The position numbers and the translations under genes were made by a program. A stretch of 58,604 nt of DNA, from the NCBI GenBank assembly GCA_019136685.1, contig JAGVTS010000089.1, forward strand, positions 1 through 58,604, read 5' to 3'. A model generated the notes under the pieces. The model was not told the origin of the DNA. It worked only from the letters and a program-made list of their open reading frames with translations, and did not search any database. Positions 24,444 to 33,622 of the stretch are shown here, in pieces; the first letter of the stretch is position 1, and the number at the start of each line of letters is the position of its first letter. Source of the stretch: Bacillota bacterium (GTDB lineage Bacteria; Bacillota; DTU025).

Positions 24444-25343
24444 CTAGTTATTGGATGTGCCAAGATCCTTGTACTTCGAGTCAGTGATGGTGACATCGGC
24501 CGCGAGCCTCAGCTCGGAAGCGAGCGCCTGAGCACTCTGGGCCTGATTCCCCTTAATGGTTCGCTCGATGTCCTCTTTCACCTCGTCGAACGTGGCCTCA
24601 TGTGCGTCCTTCCTGTCGGTGACGCGGATGATATGGTATCCGTACTCGGACTTCACCGGTGCGCTGGTCTGGCCGGGCGACATCGCAAAAGCCGCCTTTT
24701 CGAACTCTGCCACCATGCGCCCACGTGCGAAGAACCCGAGGTCGCCGCCTTCAGCCGCCGACATCGGATCGGTGGATTCGTTGCGTGCCAGTTCGGCGAA
24801 GTCGGCCCCTTCGGCCAACTTGCTTTGGATTTCCTTCGCCTTCTCTTCGTCCTCGACGAGGATGTGGCTGGCCCTAACCATTTCCGGCTGGTCGTAATCG
24901 GACTTGTTCTCCTCAAAGAACGCCATGAGGGCTTCATCCGTCACGGTAATGTCTTTCGTGGATACCTTGAAAACCAGCAGATTCAGCTCCATGTTCTTTC
25001 GCAGGTCTTCCGTGGTCATCCCATACTGGGCCAACACTGACTCGAAACTGGGCCCTATCTGCTCGCGTAGTTTCTCCATCTCCGCCTCGACCTCGGCGGA
25101 AGTCACAGTTATTTTGGCCTTCTTCGCCGCCTGCTCTATCAGCTGCTCGTTGATGAGGTCCGACAGAACCTGTTCGCCTGTAACCTGCTCAAGCCTGTTT
25201 ACGAACTCGCGGCGGGTGATTCTCTGGCCGTTGACGATGGCAACAGCCGTCGCTCTAGTGACGACAACCCACACTATTGCGACAACAGCCAGAGCCGCCA
25301 CCACGGCGATGACCGGAATGAGTTCGCTCTTGCGCCTAGACAT
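24444..25343 (-). CDS. Membrane-anchored PpiC-type peptidyl-prolyl isomerase (PrsA/SurA-like foldase)
   Basis: Helps secreted proteins fold outside the membrane. The 299-residue chain has a basic start MSRRKSEL, one N-terminal membrane helix (about 9-29), a SurA-type chaperone segment (NGQRITRREFVNRLE...), and a parvulin domain (about 155-250) with VRASHILVEDEEKA, EGGDLGFFARG and EYGYHIIRV. There is no lipobox cysteine, so it is helix-anchored rather than a lipoprotein. ATG 25343 has AAAGGGGG upstream. It has its own sigma-A promoter and terminator, so it is monocistronic. Confidence 0.9.
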   Translation of the reverse strand: MSRRKSELIPVIAVVAALAVVAIVWVVVTRATAVAIVNGQRITRREFVNRLEQVTGEQVLSDLINEQLIEQAAKKAKITVTSAEVEAEMEKLREQIGPSFESVLAQYGMTTEDLRKNMELNLLVFKVSTKDITVTDEALMAFFEENKSDYDQPEMVRASHILVEDEEKAKEIQSKLAEGADFAELARNESTDPMSAAEGGDLGFFARGRMVAEFEKAAFAMSPGQTSAPVKSEYGYHIIRVTDRKDAHEATFDEVKEDIERTIKGNQAQSAQALASELRLAADVTITDSKYKDLGTSNN

Positions 25344-25442
25344 GCCTTGGCATCCCCCTTTGCAACTCCATCCACAATGACATCTCATCTAGCCCTAACG
25401 ACGCCTGCCCTCGGCAAGTTCCGGGGGCAGACGACCAGAGCC

Positions 25443-25471
25443 AGTCTAGCACATGGTAATTTGAGTGTCAA
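25443..25471 (-). promoter_or_regulatory. Sigma-A promoter of the prsA-like gene
   Basis: Perfect -35 TTGACA (25466-25471), 17-base spacer, -10 TAGACT (25443-25448) on the minus strand, about 100 bases upstream of the start codon. Confidence 0.8.
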
Positions 25472-25502
25472 CGAAACACCATCTAGAAGCCTTTATGAGG
25501 GA

Positions 25503-27851
25503 CTATTCGCCGTCTTCCTCGGCACCGCTTTTGAACTTGCTCGGATCATAGGCTATTCGGTCGCCGATGGTGACACCGTCATCGGATCGATTGTCTTTCA
25601 TGTACTTGCGGTACTCATTCCGCTCCCCATCCTCCAGCGCCTGCCGGATGGAGAGGCTGATCCGATGCTCCTGTTCTCTGAGGCCTATCACCTTAATAGT
25701 GACTGCCTGCCCTACCGATACGACCTCATCGGGCCTCGCGACGCGCCTGTCGGCGAGCTGCGAGATGTGCACCAACCCTTCTATGCCCTCGTCGAGGCTG
25801 ACGAATGCGCCGAAATCCACTAGCTTGGTCACAGTTCCGTTGACTACAGAACCCACCGGGAACCGCTTTGACACGTTCTCCCACGGATCTGGCTGGAGTT
25901 GCTTGTAGCCAAGGGAAATCCTCTGGCGTTCGCGGTCGACGTTCAGCACCAGCACTTCCACCGGCTGATTCTCCGATAGGATTTCGCCCGGATGCTTTAT
26001 CCTAGACCACGAGATGTCGGAGATGTGAAGCAATCCCTCAACTCCATCCCCGATGTCGACGAATGCGCCGAACACCGCAAGCCGGGTTACAGTGCCCTGG
26101 ATCACCTGACCGCGTTCGAGTGTCGCAAAACAGCGTTCGCGGGCAAGCTTCTCCTGTTCCTCAAGGTAGTCGCGCTGCGACAGCACTACGTTGGAGCGAA
26201 GCCGCTCGACTTCACGGACCTTCAGTTTCAGCTCCTCACCCACATAGGTACTGAGATCCTCAACGAATCTTCTCCCCACCTGCGATGCCGGAACGAATCC
26301 TCGCACGCCGATATCCACCACGAGCCCGCCCTTAACAGCCTCGGTAACCTTGCCCGAAATGGTCTCTCCAGTGTCCCTGGCGTTCTCCAGTCGCTTCCAC
26401 AGAAGGAGGCGGTCCGCTTGCCTCTTCGAGGCGAACAGAGTATCTGAACCCCGGCTGTGTTTTTCCAAGACTACGTATATCTCATCGCCTGGAGCGACCG
26501 CTTCAGAAGGGTGGGCGATTGCATCCGCGGTGAGGCTCTTGGTTACAATAGTGGCCGTCTCGCCCGTTTCGATCTGAACGATGACGCGGTCATCGTAGAT
26601 TTCTTCAACACGGGCCTTGAGCACGTCCGGCTCGGGCGGCCCCACGCGTGTGGGTGCGGCAGGTTTCGGTTCCTCCTTGGATTCGCTTGGCGCTGCGCTC
26701 TCGGCCGCAGGCCCAGCCTCGTCAGCGGGCTCCGGCGCCGACTCAGCTGCCGCCTCGCCACCCTCGGTGGACTCATCGACCGGCCCTCGGCCATCCACAG
26801 CCGCAGGCTCAGCCTCGGCCTCTGTGTCGGCCTGTTCCACCGGCTCGGCCTGTTCAGACGGCTCTGCCTGTTCGATCGGTTCGGCCTGTTCGGCCGGTTC
26901 GGCCTGTTCGGCCTGTTCGGCCTGTTCGGCCTGTTCAGCCTGTTCAGTCTCCTGCTCCGACCGGCGAATCTCGTCCGGGTTCCCTTCGATGATCTCGTTC
27001 ATAGCGTCCATGACCTCCTCGATTACCCAACTGGGCGTGGATGCTCCCGCCGTGACGCCGATTGTGCCGCAACTTCGCACAGCCTCTGCGTCCAGTTCGT
27101 CGGCTTTTTCGATTTTGAGCACCCTGACGCCGGTGTCACTACACACTTCCGCTAGCCGCATGGTATTGGCACTAGCCCGACCTCCGATGACGACCATGAG
27201 GTCGACTTCGCGCGCAAGCCGCCCGGCAGCGTCCTGCCTCAGAGATGTCGCCGGGCAGATCGTGTTGACCAGCCTGACCTGCTTGCCCCGGTCGGCGATG
27301 GCGGCAACTACAGCCTCTACGGTCGACGCCGTCTGAGTCGTCTGCGCAACTACGGTGATCGGCGCCTCCGGAAGCTCGACCGTCATTGCATCGCGGGCCC
27401 CCGAGACTACGGCTATTCCCCCGTCTGCAAATGGGACAACCGCACGCACCTCAGGATGGAGCTCATCGCCAACGAGCACCACGAACTGGCCGCTCTTGTG
27501 CGCGTCAGCCACCTCTCTCTGCACTCGCAGAACGTGCGGACAGGTGGCATCTACCAGTGACAATCCTTTCTCTCGCGCGTCTTGAACGACGGCGGGCGAA
27601 AGGCCATGCGACGGAATTACGGCCACGCGCCCTCGGGCTTCGTCGGCCGATCTGACCTGTTGCACACCACAGCGCGCAAGGCTTGCAACTACGGCGGGGT
27701 TGTGCACCAAGGGTCCCAGAGTGACAACGCCGGCAGATCCAGCGCGCATGGCGCTTTCTCCAGTTTCGCGTGCGATGCGAACTGCGCGCTCCACCCCTGC
27801 ACAGAAGCCCGCATGCTCTGCCAGCCTAATCCGGGGAGTACGGACGGTCAC
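25503..27851 (-). CDS. ispH-rpsA: IspH-ribosomal protein S1 fusion (HMBPP reductase / S1)
   Basis: Residues ~1-285 form 4-hydroxy-3-methylbut-2-enyl diphosphate reductase, last step of the MEP isoprenoid pathway, with the three cluster cysteines in [13 protein letters not shown] and NTICPAT. Residues ~408-782 hold four S1 RNA-binding domains, including [16 protein letters not shown] and [15 protein letters not shown]. The two are joined by a linker (~295-405) of Glu-Gln-Ala repeats and Ala/Glu/Pro-rich sequence. This fusion is known in Clostridia, but the very long repetitive linker is striking. Start is a GTG at 27851 that overlaps the fsa stop by four bases. Confidence 0.95.
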   Translation of the reverse strand: MTVRTPRIRLAEHAGFCAGVERAVRIARETGESAMRAGSAGVVTLGPLVHNPAVVASLARCGVQQVRSADEARGRVAVIPSHGLSPAVVQDAREKGLSLVDATCPHVLRVQREVADAHKSGQFVVLVGDELHPEVRAVVPFADGGIAVVSGARDAMTVELPEAPITVVAQTTQTASTVEAVVAAIADRGKQVRLVNTICPATSLRQDAAGRLAREVDLMVVIGGRASANTMRLAEVCSDTGVRVLKIEKADELDAEAVRSCGTIGVTAGASTPSWVIEEVMDAMNEIIEGNPDEIRRSEQETEQAEQAEQAEQAEQAEPAEQAEPIEQAEPSEQAEPVEQADTEAEAEPAAVDGRGPVDESTEGGEAAAESAPEPADEAGPAAESAAPSESKEEPKPAAPTRVGPPEPDVLKARVEEIYDDRVIVQIETGETATIVTKSLTADAIAHPSEAVAPGDEIYVVLEKHSRGSDTLFASKRQADRLLLWKRLENARDTGETISGKVTEAVKGGLVVDIGVRGFVPASQVGRRFVEDLSTYVGEELKLKVREVERLRSNVVLSQRDYLEEQEKLARERCFATLERGQVIQGTVTRLAVFGAFVDIGDGVEGLLHISDISWSRIKHPGEILSENQPVEVLVLNVDRERQRISLGYKQLQPDPWENVSKRFPVGSVVNGTVTKLVDFGAFVSLDEGIEGLVHISQLADRRVARPDEVVSVGQAVTIKVIGLREQEHRISLSIRQALEDGERNEYRKYMKDNRSDDGVTIGDRIAYDPSKFKSGAEEDGE
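26831..26948. repeat. Tandem 9-base repeat encoding the EQA linker
   Basis: On the plus strand the unit CGGCCTGTT recurs perfectly or with one change, encoding GluGlnAla on the minus strand. The purest run (26899-26935) has about four identical units. Such a tract is prone to slippage in 9-base, frame-preserving steps, so linker length may vary between strains. Confidence 0.85.
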
Positions 27852-28495
27852 CTTCTGCGTGCCTTCTCCCAGTCTGCGATGAACCTCGCTACTCCTGCGT
27901 CAGTCAGGGGATGCTTGACCATCTGCAACAGAACAGCGTAAGGCACGGTAGCTATGTCAGCTCCGGCCAGTGCGGCCCTGGTGACGTGCAGCGGGTGGCG
28001 GATGCTCGCAGCAATGATCTGAGTGTCGATGTCGTGCATGTCGAAAATGGCCGCGGTCTCAGCCACCACGTCGCAACCATCGCAGCTGATGTCGTCCAGC
28101 CTGCCCACGAATGGGCTAACGTAAGTCGCGCCCGATCTTGCCGCCAAGAGAGCCTGGTTTGATGAGAATACCAGCGTGACATTGGTTTTGATACCCTTGG
28201 CGGTGAGATGACGAACGGCCTTCAATCCTTCCACGGTCATCGGTACCTTGATGACGACATTGGGGGACCAGGCTGCGATGTCGATGGCCTCTTGCACCAT
28301 GCCGGGAGCCTCAAGGCTGATCACCTCGGCGCTCACCGGCCCATTCACCAACTGGCAAATCTCCATCACGACCTGGCGAAAATCCCGGCCTTCCCGGGCT
28401 ACAAGAGACGGGTTGGTCGTTACTCCGCTTATGATTCCCATCTCAGCTGCCTGACGTACCTCTTCGATATTAGCGCTATCGATGAAGAGTTTCAA
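27848..28495 (-). CDS. fsa: Fructose-6-phosphate aldolase / transaldolase-like
   Basis: Class I aldolase of the small transaldolase family. The 215-residue protein starts [15 protein letters not shown], with [13 protein letters not shown] and the Schiff-base lysine in VVIKVPMT (about residue 83), and FVGRLDD. Members act either as F6P aldolases or true transaldolases; sequence alone does not separate them well. ATG 28495; the stop overlaps the ispH-rpsA start by four bases, indicating coupling. The gene upstream is plsC, 21 bases away. Confidence 0.92.
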   Translation of the reverse strand: MKLFIDSANIEEVRQAAEMGIISGVTTNPSLVAREGRDFRQVVMEICQLVNGPVSAEVISLEAPGMVQEAIDIAAWSPNVVIKVPMTVEGLKAVRHLTAKGIKTNVTLVFSSNQALLAARSGATYVSPFVGRLDDISCDGCDVVAETAAIFDMHDIDTQIIAASIRHPLHVTRAALAGADIATVPYAVLLQMVKHPLTDAGVARFIADWEKARRR

Positions 28496-28516
28496 ATCAG
28501 CACACTCCCTGCGATT

Positions 28517-29128
28517 TCATGCTGCGTCGATCAGATCTTGGATTCGCTTCATTATCTGATGCGAGAGTTGGTCAGAGTCTCCTCTCGCTACGCGTCCCCC
28601 GGCCGAAACCTTGGGATGAATGGGCGCGCCGAATACCACTCTCACCTTGGCCTCGCGAAACCTGTTCATGCCTTTGCGGTGCCCGGCGAACGTGCCGACG
28701 ATCGCCGCCGGCACTATCGGAGCTCCGGTCTGCATCGAGAATCTGGCCGCTCCCGGGTGCGCAGCCTGGAGCTCGCCAGTCTTGCTGCGGGTGCCTTCCG
28801 GGAAGATGCCCAGGGCATCGCCGGCCTTGAGAGTCTCCATGGAGGTACGGTAGGCTTCACGGTCTACCTGCCCTCTTCTGACCGGAAAAGCGCGAAGGCC
28901 GCGGAGAATCAGTGCCAGGACGGGATTGTCAAACAGTTCTGCCTTGGCCATGAACCGCAGCGACCTCGGGCACCCTGCACCGAGAGCCAGAGGGTCAAGA
29001 GCGCTGGCATGATTGGCAACCACTATGATTGCACCGGCCGTCGGCACGTTCTCCAGGCCGGTGACTTTGAAACCGCAAAACAGATGGAAGCAGACTCTCA
29101 AGAGCCCTCTCACAATTGCGTAGAACAA
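28517..29128 (-). CDS. plsC: 1-acyl-sn-glycerol-3-phosphate acyltransferase
   Basis: Second acylation in phosphatidic acid synthesis. The 203-residue membrane-associated protein has the acyltransferase HX4D motif in NHASALD (about 39-45) and the FPEGTRS motif (about 109-115). A hydrophobic N-terminus (YAIVRGLLRVCFHLFCG) anchors it. It overlaps the cmk stop by 19 bases and lies on the same transcript as cmk and fsa, a gene order usual in Clostridia. Confidence 0.94.
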   Translation of the reverse strand: MFYAIVRGLLRVCFHLFCGFKVTGLENVPTAGAIIVVANHASALDPLALGAGCPRSLRFMAKAELFDNPVLALILRGLRAFPVRRGQVDREAYRTSMETLKAGDALGIFPEGTRSKTGELQAAHPGAARFSMQTGAPIVPAAIVGTFAGHRKGMNRFREAKVRVVFGAPIHPKVSAGGRVARGDSDQLSHQIMKRIQDLIDAA

Positions 29129-29802
29129 GCGTCGGCCCCCCCGACCACCTGCATCATCGCGGCTACCACTTCCGTGGGGCTCATCGCAGTGCAGTCTATT
29201 ACAATTGCGTCGGGCGCCACTGTGAGCGGCGACACCCGCCGAGTGCTGTCGATCATATCGCGCTGGGCAATTTCCTCGCGAACTTCATTTAGCCCGACCT
29301 GCCTGCCCTGCGCCGCGTAATCGCGTTGGCGCCGTGCGGCGCGCTCCCCGGGCGATGCTGTGAGATAGAATTTGCAGCGCGACTCGGCCAGCACTACGGT
29401 GCCGATGTCGCGCCCGTCCATGACCACGTCCGCATCTTCGGCTATCGCTCGCTGAAGCTTCACCATGTGCGCGCGAACTGCCGGATACACCGATACCGGA
29501 GAGACGATGGAGTCTACCTGGGCACTGCGTATCAAGGCAGTCACATCTTCGCCTTCGACCATTGTGCGCTGAGCGCCGTCCGGCGCGGGTTCGACGCTTA
29601 CCGACACCGACTTCGCGACCTCTACCACGGACCCTTCGTCGTACGGATCAGCGCCCTGCCTCAGTATCTCCAGGGCTAGCGCGCGGTACAGGTCGCCGGT
29701 GCTTACATATCTATACCCCAGGGCACGAGCCAGCATACGGGCGACCGTGCTCTTGCCGGAGCCTGCGGGCCCATCTATTGCAATCGAACGTTCAAGCGAC
29801 AT
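29110..29802 (-). CDS. cmk: Cytidylate kinase
   Basis: Phosphorylates CMP/dCMP. The 230-residue protein has the P-loop GPAGSGKST at residues ~10-18, a nucleotide-binding YVSTGDLYRA block, and MDGRDIGTVV (substrate binding). ATG 29802 follows GGAGAG. Starts the cmk-plsC-fsa-ispH/rpsA transcript; the upstream gap of 91 bases to the unknown gene may contain the promoter, but I see no strong match. Confidence 0.95.
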   Translation of the reverse strand: MSLERSIAIDGPAGSGKSTVARMLARALGYRYVSTGDLYRALALEILRQGADPYDEGSVVEVAKSVSVSVEPAPDGAQRTMVEGEDVTALIRSAQVDSIVSPVSVYPAVRAHMVKLQRAIAEDADVVMDGRDIGTVVLAESRCKFYLTASPGERAARRQRDYAAQGRQVGLNEVREEIAQRDMIDSTRRVSPLTVAPDAIVIDCTAMSPTEVVAAMMQVVGGADACSTQL

Positions 29803-29893
29803 ACTGTCGGACTCTCCTATCGGTGCACAATTTACTGTTATTCTACATCCGAGCCGCTATTCCTTCGCCCATGGTTCAAAATGTGGCCCGAAT

Positions 29894-30385
29894 CTATATC
29901 TCAATGTTCGCAATAGCTGTCCTACCAGGCGATAGCTGTATGCGCACACCTCGCTGCGGCGCCCGAACGTTGCGAGTCGTGTCGGCAATCTCCACCTGGA
30001 GCCGGGCAGCGCCTGATCCATTGTCCCACAGTGCGTGGCCGGCATCAATTTCGACTAGATCGCCCCTGTGAACAACCACCGCGGCGCGCATGTACCTGAA
30101 ATCCGCAACAGCCTCGCCGTTGATGAGCACGATGATGCTCTCCGACGCTTCAGGCAAAGCCAGCAGGATGGCTCCTGCTTCGGACCCCGGCCCCACGGGA
30201 ATGCTCTGGTCGCCCTCTCCCGACCCCCATGCCCATACGACCTGGCCCTCAGTCCGCTCAAGGAGAAGACTCCCGCGGGGAATGCGGCCGGAGGCTATCA
30301 TCCATTGCGCTGCTACGCAGATCACGACTAGACTGAGTGCCACAGCTGAGATCAGGGCAGTAGCGATATCACCACGGCGCGACAA
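29894..30385 (-). CDS. Hypothetical membrane-anchored protein, 163 residues
   Basis: I do not recognise a family. The protein has one N-terminal helix (about 8-31, TALISAVALSLVVICVAAQW) and a mainly beta-rich exported part containing a GEAVADFRYMRAAVVVHRGD-like segment with repeated valines and glycines. It may be a small sensor or cell-surface protein. The start follows the baiN-like stop at once (one-base gap), implying co-transcription with it. Length and codon use look like a real gene. Confidence 0.6.
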   Translation of the reverse strand: MSRRGDIATALISAVALSLVVICVAAQWMIASGRIPRGSLLLERTEGQVVWAWGSGEGDQSIPVGPGSEAGAILLALPEASESIIVLINGEAVADFRYMRAAVVVHRGDLVEIDAGHALWDNGSGAARLQVEIADTTRNVRAPQRGVRIQLSPGRTAIANIEI

Positions 30386-30386
30386 T

Positions 30387-31658
30387 TCAGCCTCTCCTTT
30401 GCCTAGCCGCCGACACTCCAGCCAGGCGACCCGTGGAGAAAGCGGCCTGTAGATTGTAGCCTCCAGTAGGACCGTCTATATCGAGCACCTCCCCGGCAAA
30501 GAACAGACCCGGGGCCAGTTTCGATTCCATGGTGCGCGGATCGACCTGGCCTAGCTCCACTCCACCCGAGGTCACGATGGCTTCCTCCAGCGGGCGTGGC
30601 CCGAGCACTGTGAGGCGCAACTGTTTGAGCGCCCCGACCAGAGCTGCTCGCTGCGCTGCGGTGACCTGGTTCGCAGGTGTAGTCTCATCCACTTCGGCGA
30701 ACTCTATGATTGCCGGGATGAGGGCCTTCGGCAGAAGCATGTCGAGGGAATTCTTCAGCTGCTTCCGGGACATGGCCGCCAGGTCGCGCTGGACCCGACG
30801 ATCCAGACTCGCCTCGCTAAGCGCCGGCTTGAGGTCGATACTGAGAATGAAGCGGCCGGGCCGGACCTCGCGACGGGACCTCTGTGCCCGACAAACCGCG
30901 CGGCTCAGGGTGAGGATGATCGGGCCGCCCACGCCGTAATGAGTGAACAGCATCTCGCCGAATTCACTGGCCGAGGCCCGGTCGCCGTCAAGCAATGTGA
31001 CTTCTACGTTCCGAAGCGCTAGGCCTGCAAGAGACCGTGGCCATTCCTCCACGGTCTCCATTGGCACCAGGGCCGGCATGGGTTCGTTCACGGAATGTCC
31101 CGCCTGCCGGGCGAGCGCATATCCGTCGCCGGTGCTTCCGGTGGCAGGATAGGACGCGCCGCCGGACGCGCAGATGACCGCGTCTGCGCAGAACGAAGCG
31201 CCTCGTGTATCAATTACGCCTACAACCGACCCGCCCTCCAATGCGAGCCGGGCGATGCGCCGGCCGAACATGAAGCGCGCGCCGCTTCCCACTGCGCGGT
31301 TGTACAGGGCGTCGCGCACGTCTGACGCTCGGTCGCTCGCAGGGAATACCCTTCTGCCTCGTTCGATCTTGTAGGCTACGCCCAGGTTCTCCATGAGAGC
31401 GCACATTTGGGCCGGCCCGAAAGACGACAATGCCGAGTACAGGAACCTGCCGCGAGGACCGAAGCCCTCTACCAGTTCCTGTACAGAGCAGTCGTTGGTG
31501 AAGTTGCACCTGCCCTTGCCCGACACCAGTATCTTCTTGCCGGCCATTCTGTTCCGCTCGTACACCGTGACGATCGCCCCTGTGCCGGCAGCTGCAGCCG
31601 CAGCCATCATGCCTGCGGCGCCCGCTCCGATCACCGCCACAACATTCGCCGTCGCCAA
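30387..31658 (-). CDS. FAD-dependent oxidoreductase of the HI0933/BaiN family
   Basis: A 423-residue flavoprotein with a dinucleotide-binding GAGAAGMMAA at the N-terminus, the family signatures AGKKILVSGKGRCNFTN and an ICASGGASYPATGSTGDG loop, and a C-terminal FAGEVLDIDGPTGGYNLQAAF that closes the FAD site. Members are annotated as NAD(P)/FAD-dependent oxidoreductases or aminoacetone oxidases; the substrate here is unknown. Start about 4 bases after the rluB stop; same transcript. Confidence 0.92.
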   Translation of the reverse strand: MATANVVAVIGAGAAGMMAAAAAAGTGAIVTVYERNRMAGKKILVSGKGRCNFTNDCSVQELVEGFGPRGRFLYSALSSFGPAQMCALMENLGVAYKIERGRRVFPASDRASDVRDALYNRAVGSGARFMFGRRIARLALEGGSVVGVIDTRGASFCADAVICASGGASYPATGSTGDGYALARQAGHSVNEPMPALVPMETVEEWPRSLAGLALRNVEVTLLDGDRASASEFGEMLFTHYGVGGPIILTLSRAVCRAQRSRREVRPGRFILSIDLKPALSEASLDRRVQRDLAAMSRKQLKNSLDMLLPKALIPAIIEFAEVDETTPANQVTAAQRAALVGALKQLRLTVLGPRPLEEAIVTSGGVELGQVDPRTMESKLAPGLFFAGEVLDIDGPTGGYNLQAAFSTGRLAGVSAARQRRG

Positions 31659-31662
31659 GCCA

Positions 31663-32400
31663 TCAGCGCCTTTCCGCAGGGCTCTGCTGCAACAGTCGTT
31701 TGAGCCCTTCGATCTCCTCGGGTGTGAGCTCGCGGTAGCTGCCCTCTGCCAGACGTCCCAACTCCAAGCAGCCGAACTTGGTCCGCGTCAGGCGGACGAC
31801 TCGATTGCCCAAGAAGGCAAACATCCTTCTCACCTGGCGCTTCCTGCCCTCTCGCATCTCTATCTCGACCAGCGTGCCCGATCCATCTGCAAACCGCGCC
31901 CTGGCAGGGATCGTCGGACCATCGTCCAGCTGTATCCCGTGGGCGAGGCGATCCAAGTCGTGCTGAGTCGCGCGCCTCTCCAGCCTGACCAGATACGTCT
32001 TGGGCGCCTGGCGGCTGGGGTGAGTCAACCCAAAGGCGAGTTCTCCGTCGTCAGTCAGGATGAGCAGCCCGTCGGAGTCCATGTCCAGCCTGCCCACGGG
32101 ATAGACCCTGCGGTCGACGTCAGGAATGAGATCGAGCACTGTGGGTCGATCATGAGTGTCGCGCACTGTGGTCACAAAACCCCTCGGCTTGTTGACGGCA
32201 AGGTAGATATGGTCCGTCGGAGGGAGCACCGCTCTGCCGTCGACGGCAACGACATCGCGCTCTGGATCTACGAAGGTAGTCGGCGCAGTGACTCGCGCGC
32301 CGTTCAGTGTGACCCGCCCCGAGGCCACAAGCTGTTCGCACGTACGCCGTGACGCTACCCCCGAGCGAGCCAGAAACTTGTGGATTCTCTCCGTCGTCAT
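31663..32400 (-). CDS. rluB: Pseudouridine synthase of the RluB/RsuA family
   Basis: Modifies a uridine of 23S rRNA (RluB group most likely). The 245-residue protein has an N-terminal S4 domain (ERIHKFLARSGVASRR, residues 4-60) and the catalytic aspartate in GRLDMDSDGLLILTDDGELA (about 110), then GRKRQVRRMF. ATG 32400 overlaps the ktrA-like stop by four bases. Family members differ little in sequence, so RluB versus RluE/RsuA is not certain. Confidence 0.9.
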   Translation of the reverse strand: MTTERIHKFLARSGVASRRTCEQLVASGRVTLNGARVTAPTTFVDPERDVVAVDGRAVLPPTDHIYLAVNKPRGFVTTVRDTHDRPTVLDLIPDVDRRVYPVGRLDMDSDGLLILTDDGELAFGLTHPSRQAPKTYLVRLERRATQHDLDRLAHGIQLDDGPTIPARARFADGSGTLVEIEMREGRKRQVRRMFAFLGNRVVRLTRTKFGCLELGRLAEGSYRELTPEEIEGLKRLLQQSPAERR

Positions 32401-33047
32401 GCTTTCCTGAAGCGCTGGAGCCGGTCGTTGCGCCCGATCACGACCAGAACATCGTCCTCGTGAATGACATCGTCGGCGCCGGGAGCTACTGTCATCGCAT
32501 CGCCGGACCTAATAGCCATCACGTACACGCCGAAGCGGGCCCGCACCGAAAGCTCCGCCAGAGACTTCCCGGCTAGGCTCGACGGGGCAATCATCTCCAC
32601 GATGCTGTAGTCGGGATCCAGATCAATCATCTCGATGAGGTTGGTGGACGTGAGCACGCGGGCCAACCGCGAGCCTCCATCACGCTCGGGGTAAACGACT
32701 CTGTCGGCGCCTAGCTTCTCCAAGACCTTGCCATGCAGGTCGTCGTTGGCCTTGGCGACGATCGTTCGAACGCCCAGTTCTCTGAGGACCATGGTCCCCA
32801 CCATGCTGGCTTTGACTTCGCTCCCCACGGTGATCACTGCTACGTCCACGTTGCGAATTCCTATGGATCTCATGGCCTCAATATCGGTGACATCGGCCAC
32901 CACCGCATGGGTTACAACAGGCGCTATTCGTTGTACTTTGTCTTCATCCATATCAATGGCGAAGACCTCCTGGCCAAGCTCGGACAGAGTGCGCGCCACA
33001 CTCATGCCGAACCTTCCAAGCCCGATCACTGCAAACTGCTGTGCCAT
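32397..33047 (-). CDS. ktrA: KtrA/TrkA-type potassium uptake regulatory protein
   Basis: RCK domain protein that gates K+ transport by binding nucleotides. The 216-residue chain has an N-terminal Rossmann fold with VIGLGRFGMSVA and the acidic residue of AIDMDEDK, and a C-terminal RCK_C domain. No membrane subunit (KtrB/TrkH) is in the window, so its partner is elsewhere. The upstream 125 bases contain a TATAAT and two copies of GCGCCCTACC. Confidence 0.88.
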   Translation of the reverse strand: MAQQFAVIGLGRFGMSVARTLSELGQEVFAIDMDEDKVQRIAPVVTHAVVADVTDIEAMRSIGIRNVDVAVITVGSEVKASMVGTMVLRELGVRTIVAKANDDLHGKVLEKLGADRVVYPERDGGSRLARVLTSTNLIEMIDLDPDYSIVEMIAPSSLAGKSLAELSVRARFGVYVMAIRSGDAMTVAPGADDVIHEDDVLVVIGRNDRLQRFRKA

Positions 33048-33113
33048 GTGCGCTCATCCTCTGCTGCCCTCGTACCCGACGGGGGCCTCCATATAGGGCT
33101 CGCGCCCTACCGG

Positions 33114-33142
33114 ATTATACCACAGGCTCAGGCGCCCTACCA
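33114..33142 (-). promoter_or_regulatory. Putative promoter of the ktrA-like operon with direct repeats
   Basis: Perfect -10 TATAAT (33114-33119), weak -35 TGGTAG at 17-base spacing. GCGCCCTACC occurs at 33102-33111 and again at 33132-33141, exactly 30 bases apart, one copy on each side of the -10, suggesting a regulatory site. Confidence 0.4.
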
Positions 33143-33171
33143 GTGCCGGGCTCGTCGGCTCGTCGCGACGT

Positions 33172-33570
33172 CTAGACTAGCGGAGGCTTGACCGTGTCCG
33201 GCTGTGGGCGAATTGCTCCCATCCGGGTAAGCACGTCAGGTACCACGTCCAGCAGGCGGTCGAATACAGCATCCGACGTGACCGGCAGGAACCTAATCTG
33301 CTTGTTGCCGACTACCAGGAAGCCCACTGGGTTCAGTGAGATCCCCGCTCCGCCTCCTCCGCCGAAAGGCGAGTCGCTTGAGACAGATGACGATTCTCTC
33401 GCCCAGTCGGATCCGCCGGCCGCAAACCCGAAACAGACGCGCGACACGGGCATAATCACGTTGCCGTCCGGGGTCTCGACAGGGTCTCCTAGTATCGTAT
33501 TGACATCAATCATCCGGCCGATGCTGTCGAGGGTGGTCTTCATCAAGCCATCTATGGGATGGTCGGGCAA
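33172..33570 (-). CDS. ytfJ: GerW/YtfJ family sporulation protein
   Basis: Small soluble protein needed for spore germination in Bacillus. The 132-residue chain starts MPDHPIDGLMKTTLDSI and has the family features VETPDGNVIMPVSRVCFGFAAGG, a glycine-rich segment (FGGGGGAGI) and VGFLVV. A TTG start at 33570 has GGGGAGGAG upstream. No sigma-F site was clear. The neighbouring gene is DUF2953, as is often found with ytfJ. Confidence 0.9.
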   Translation of the reverse strand: MPDHPIDGLMKTTLDSIGRMIDVNTILGDPVETPDGNVIMPVSRVCFGFAAGGSDWARESSSVSSDSPFGGGGGAGISLNPVGFLVVGNKQIRFLPVTSDAVFDRLLDVVPDVLTRMGAIRPQPDTVKPPLV

Positions 33571-33622
33571 GCTCTCTCTCCTCCCCAGCTTGCACGTGGC
33601 GTGCAGGCCCTGATCATCTACA

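Noticed and set aside
24371..24496. N-terminal extension of the DUF512 protein
   Set aside because: Overlaps the terminator and stop of the prsA-like gene; the ATG at 24370 has GGGAGG.
26457..27336. Plus-strand frames with long Leu-Phe or Ser-Ala repeats
   Set aside because: They are antisense readings of the EQA repeat and adjacent coding DNA of ispH-rpsA.
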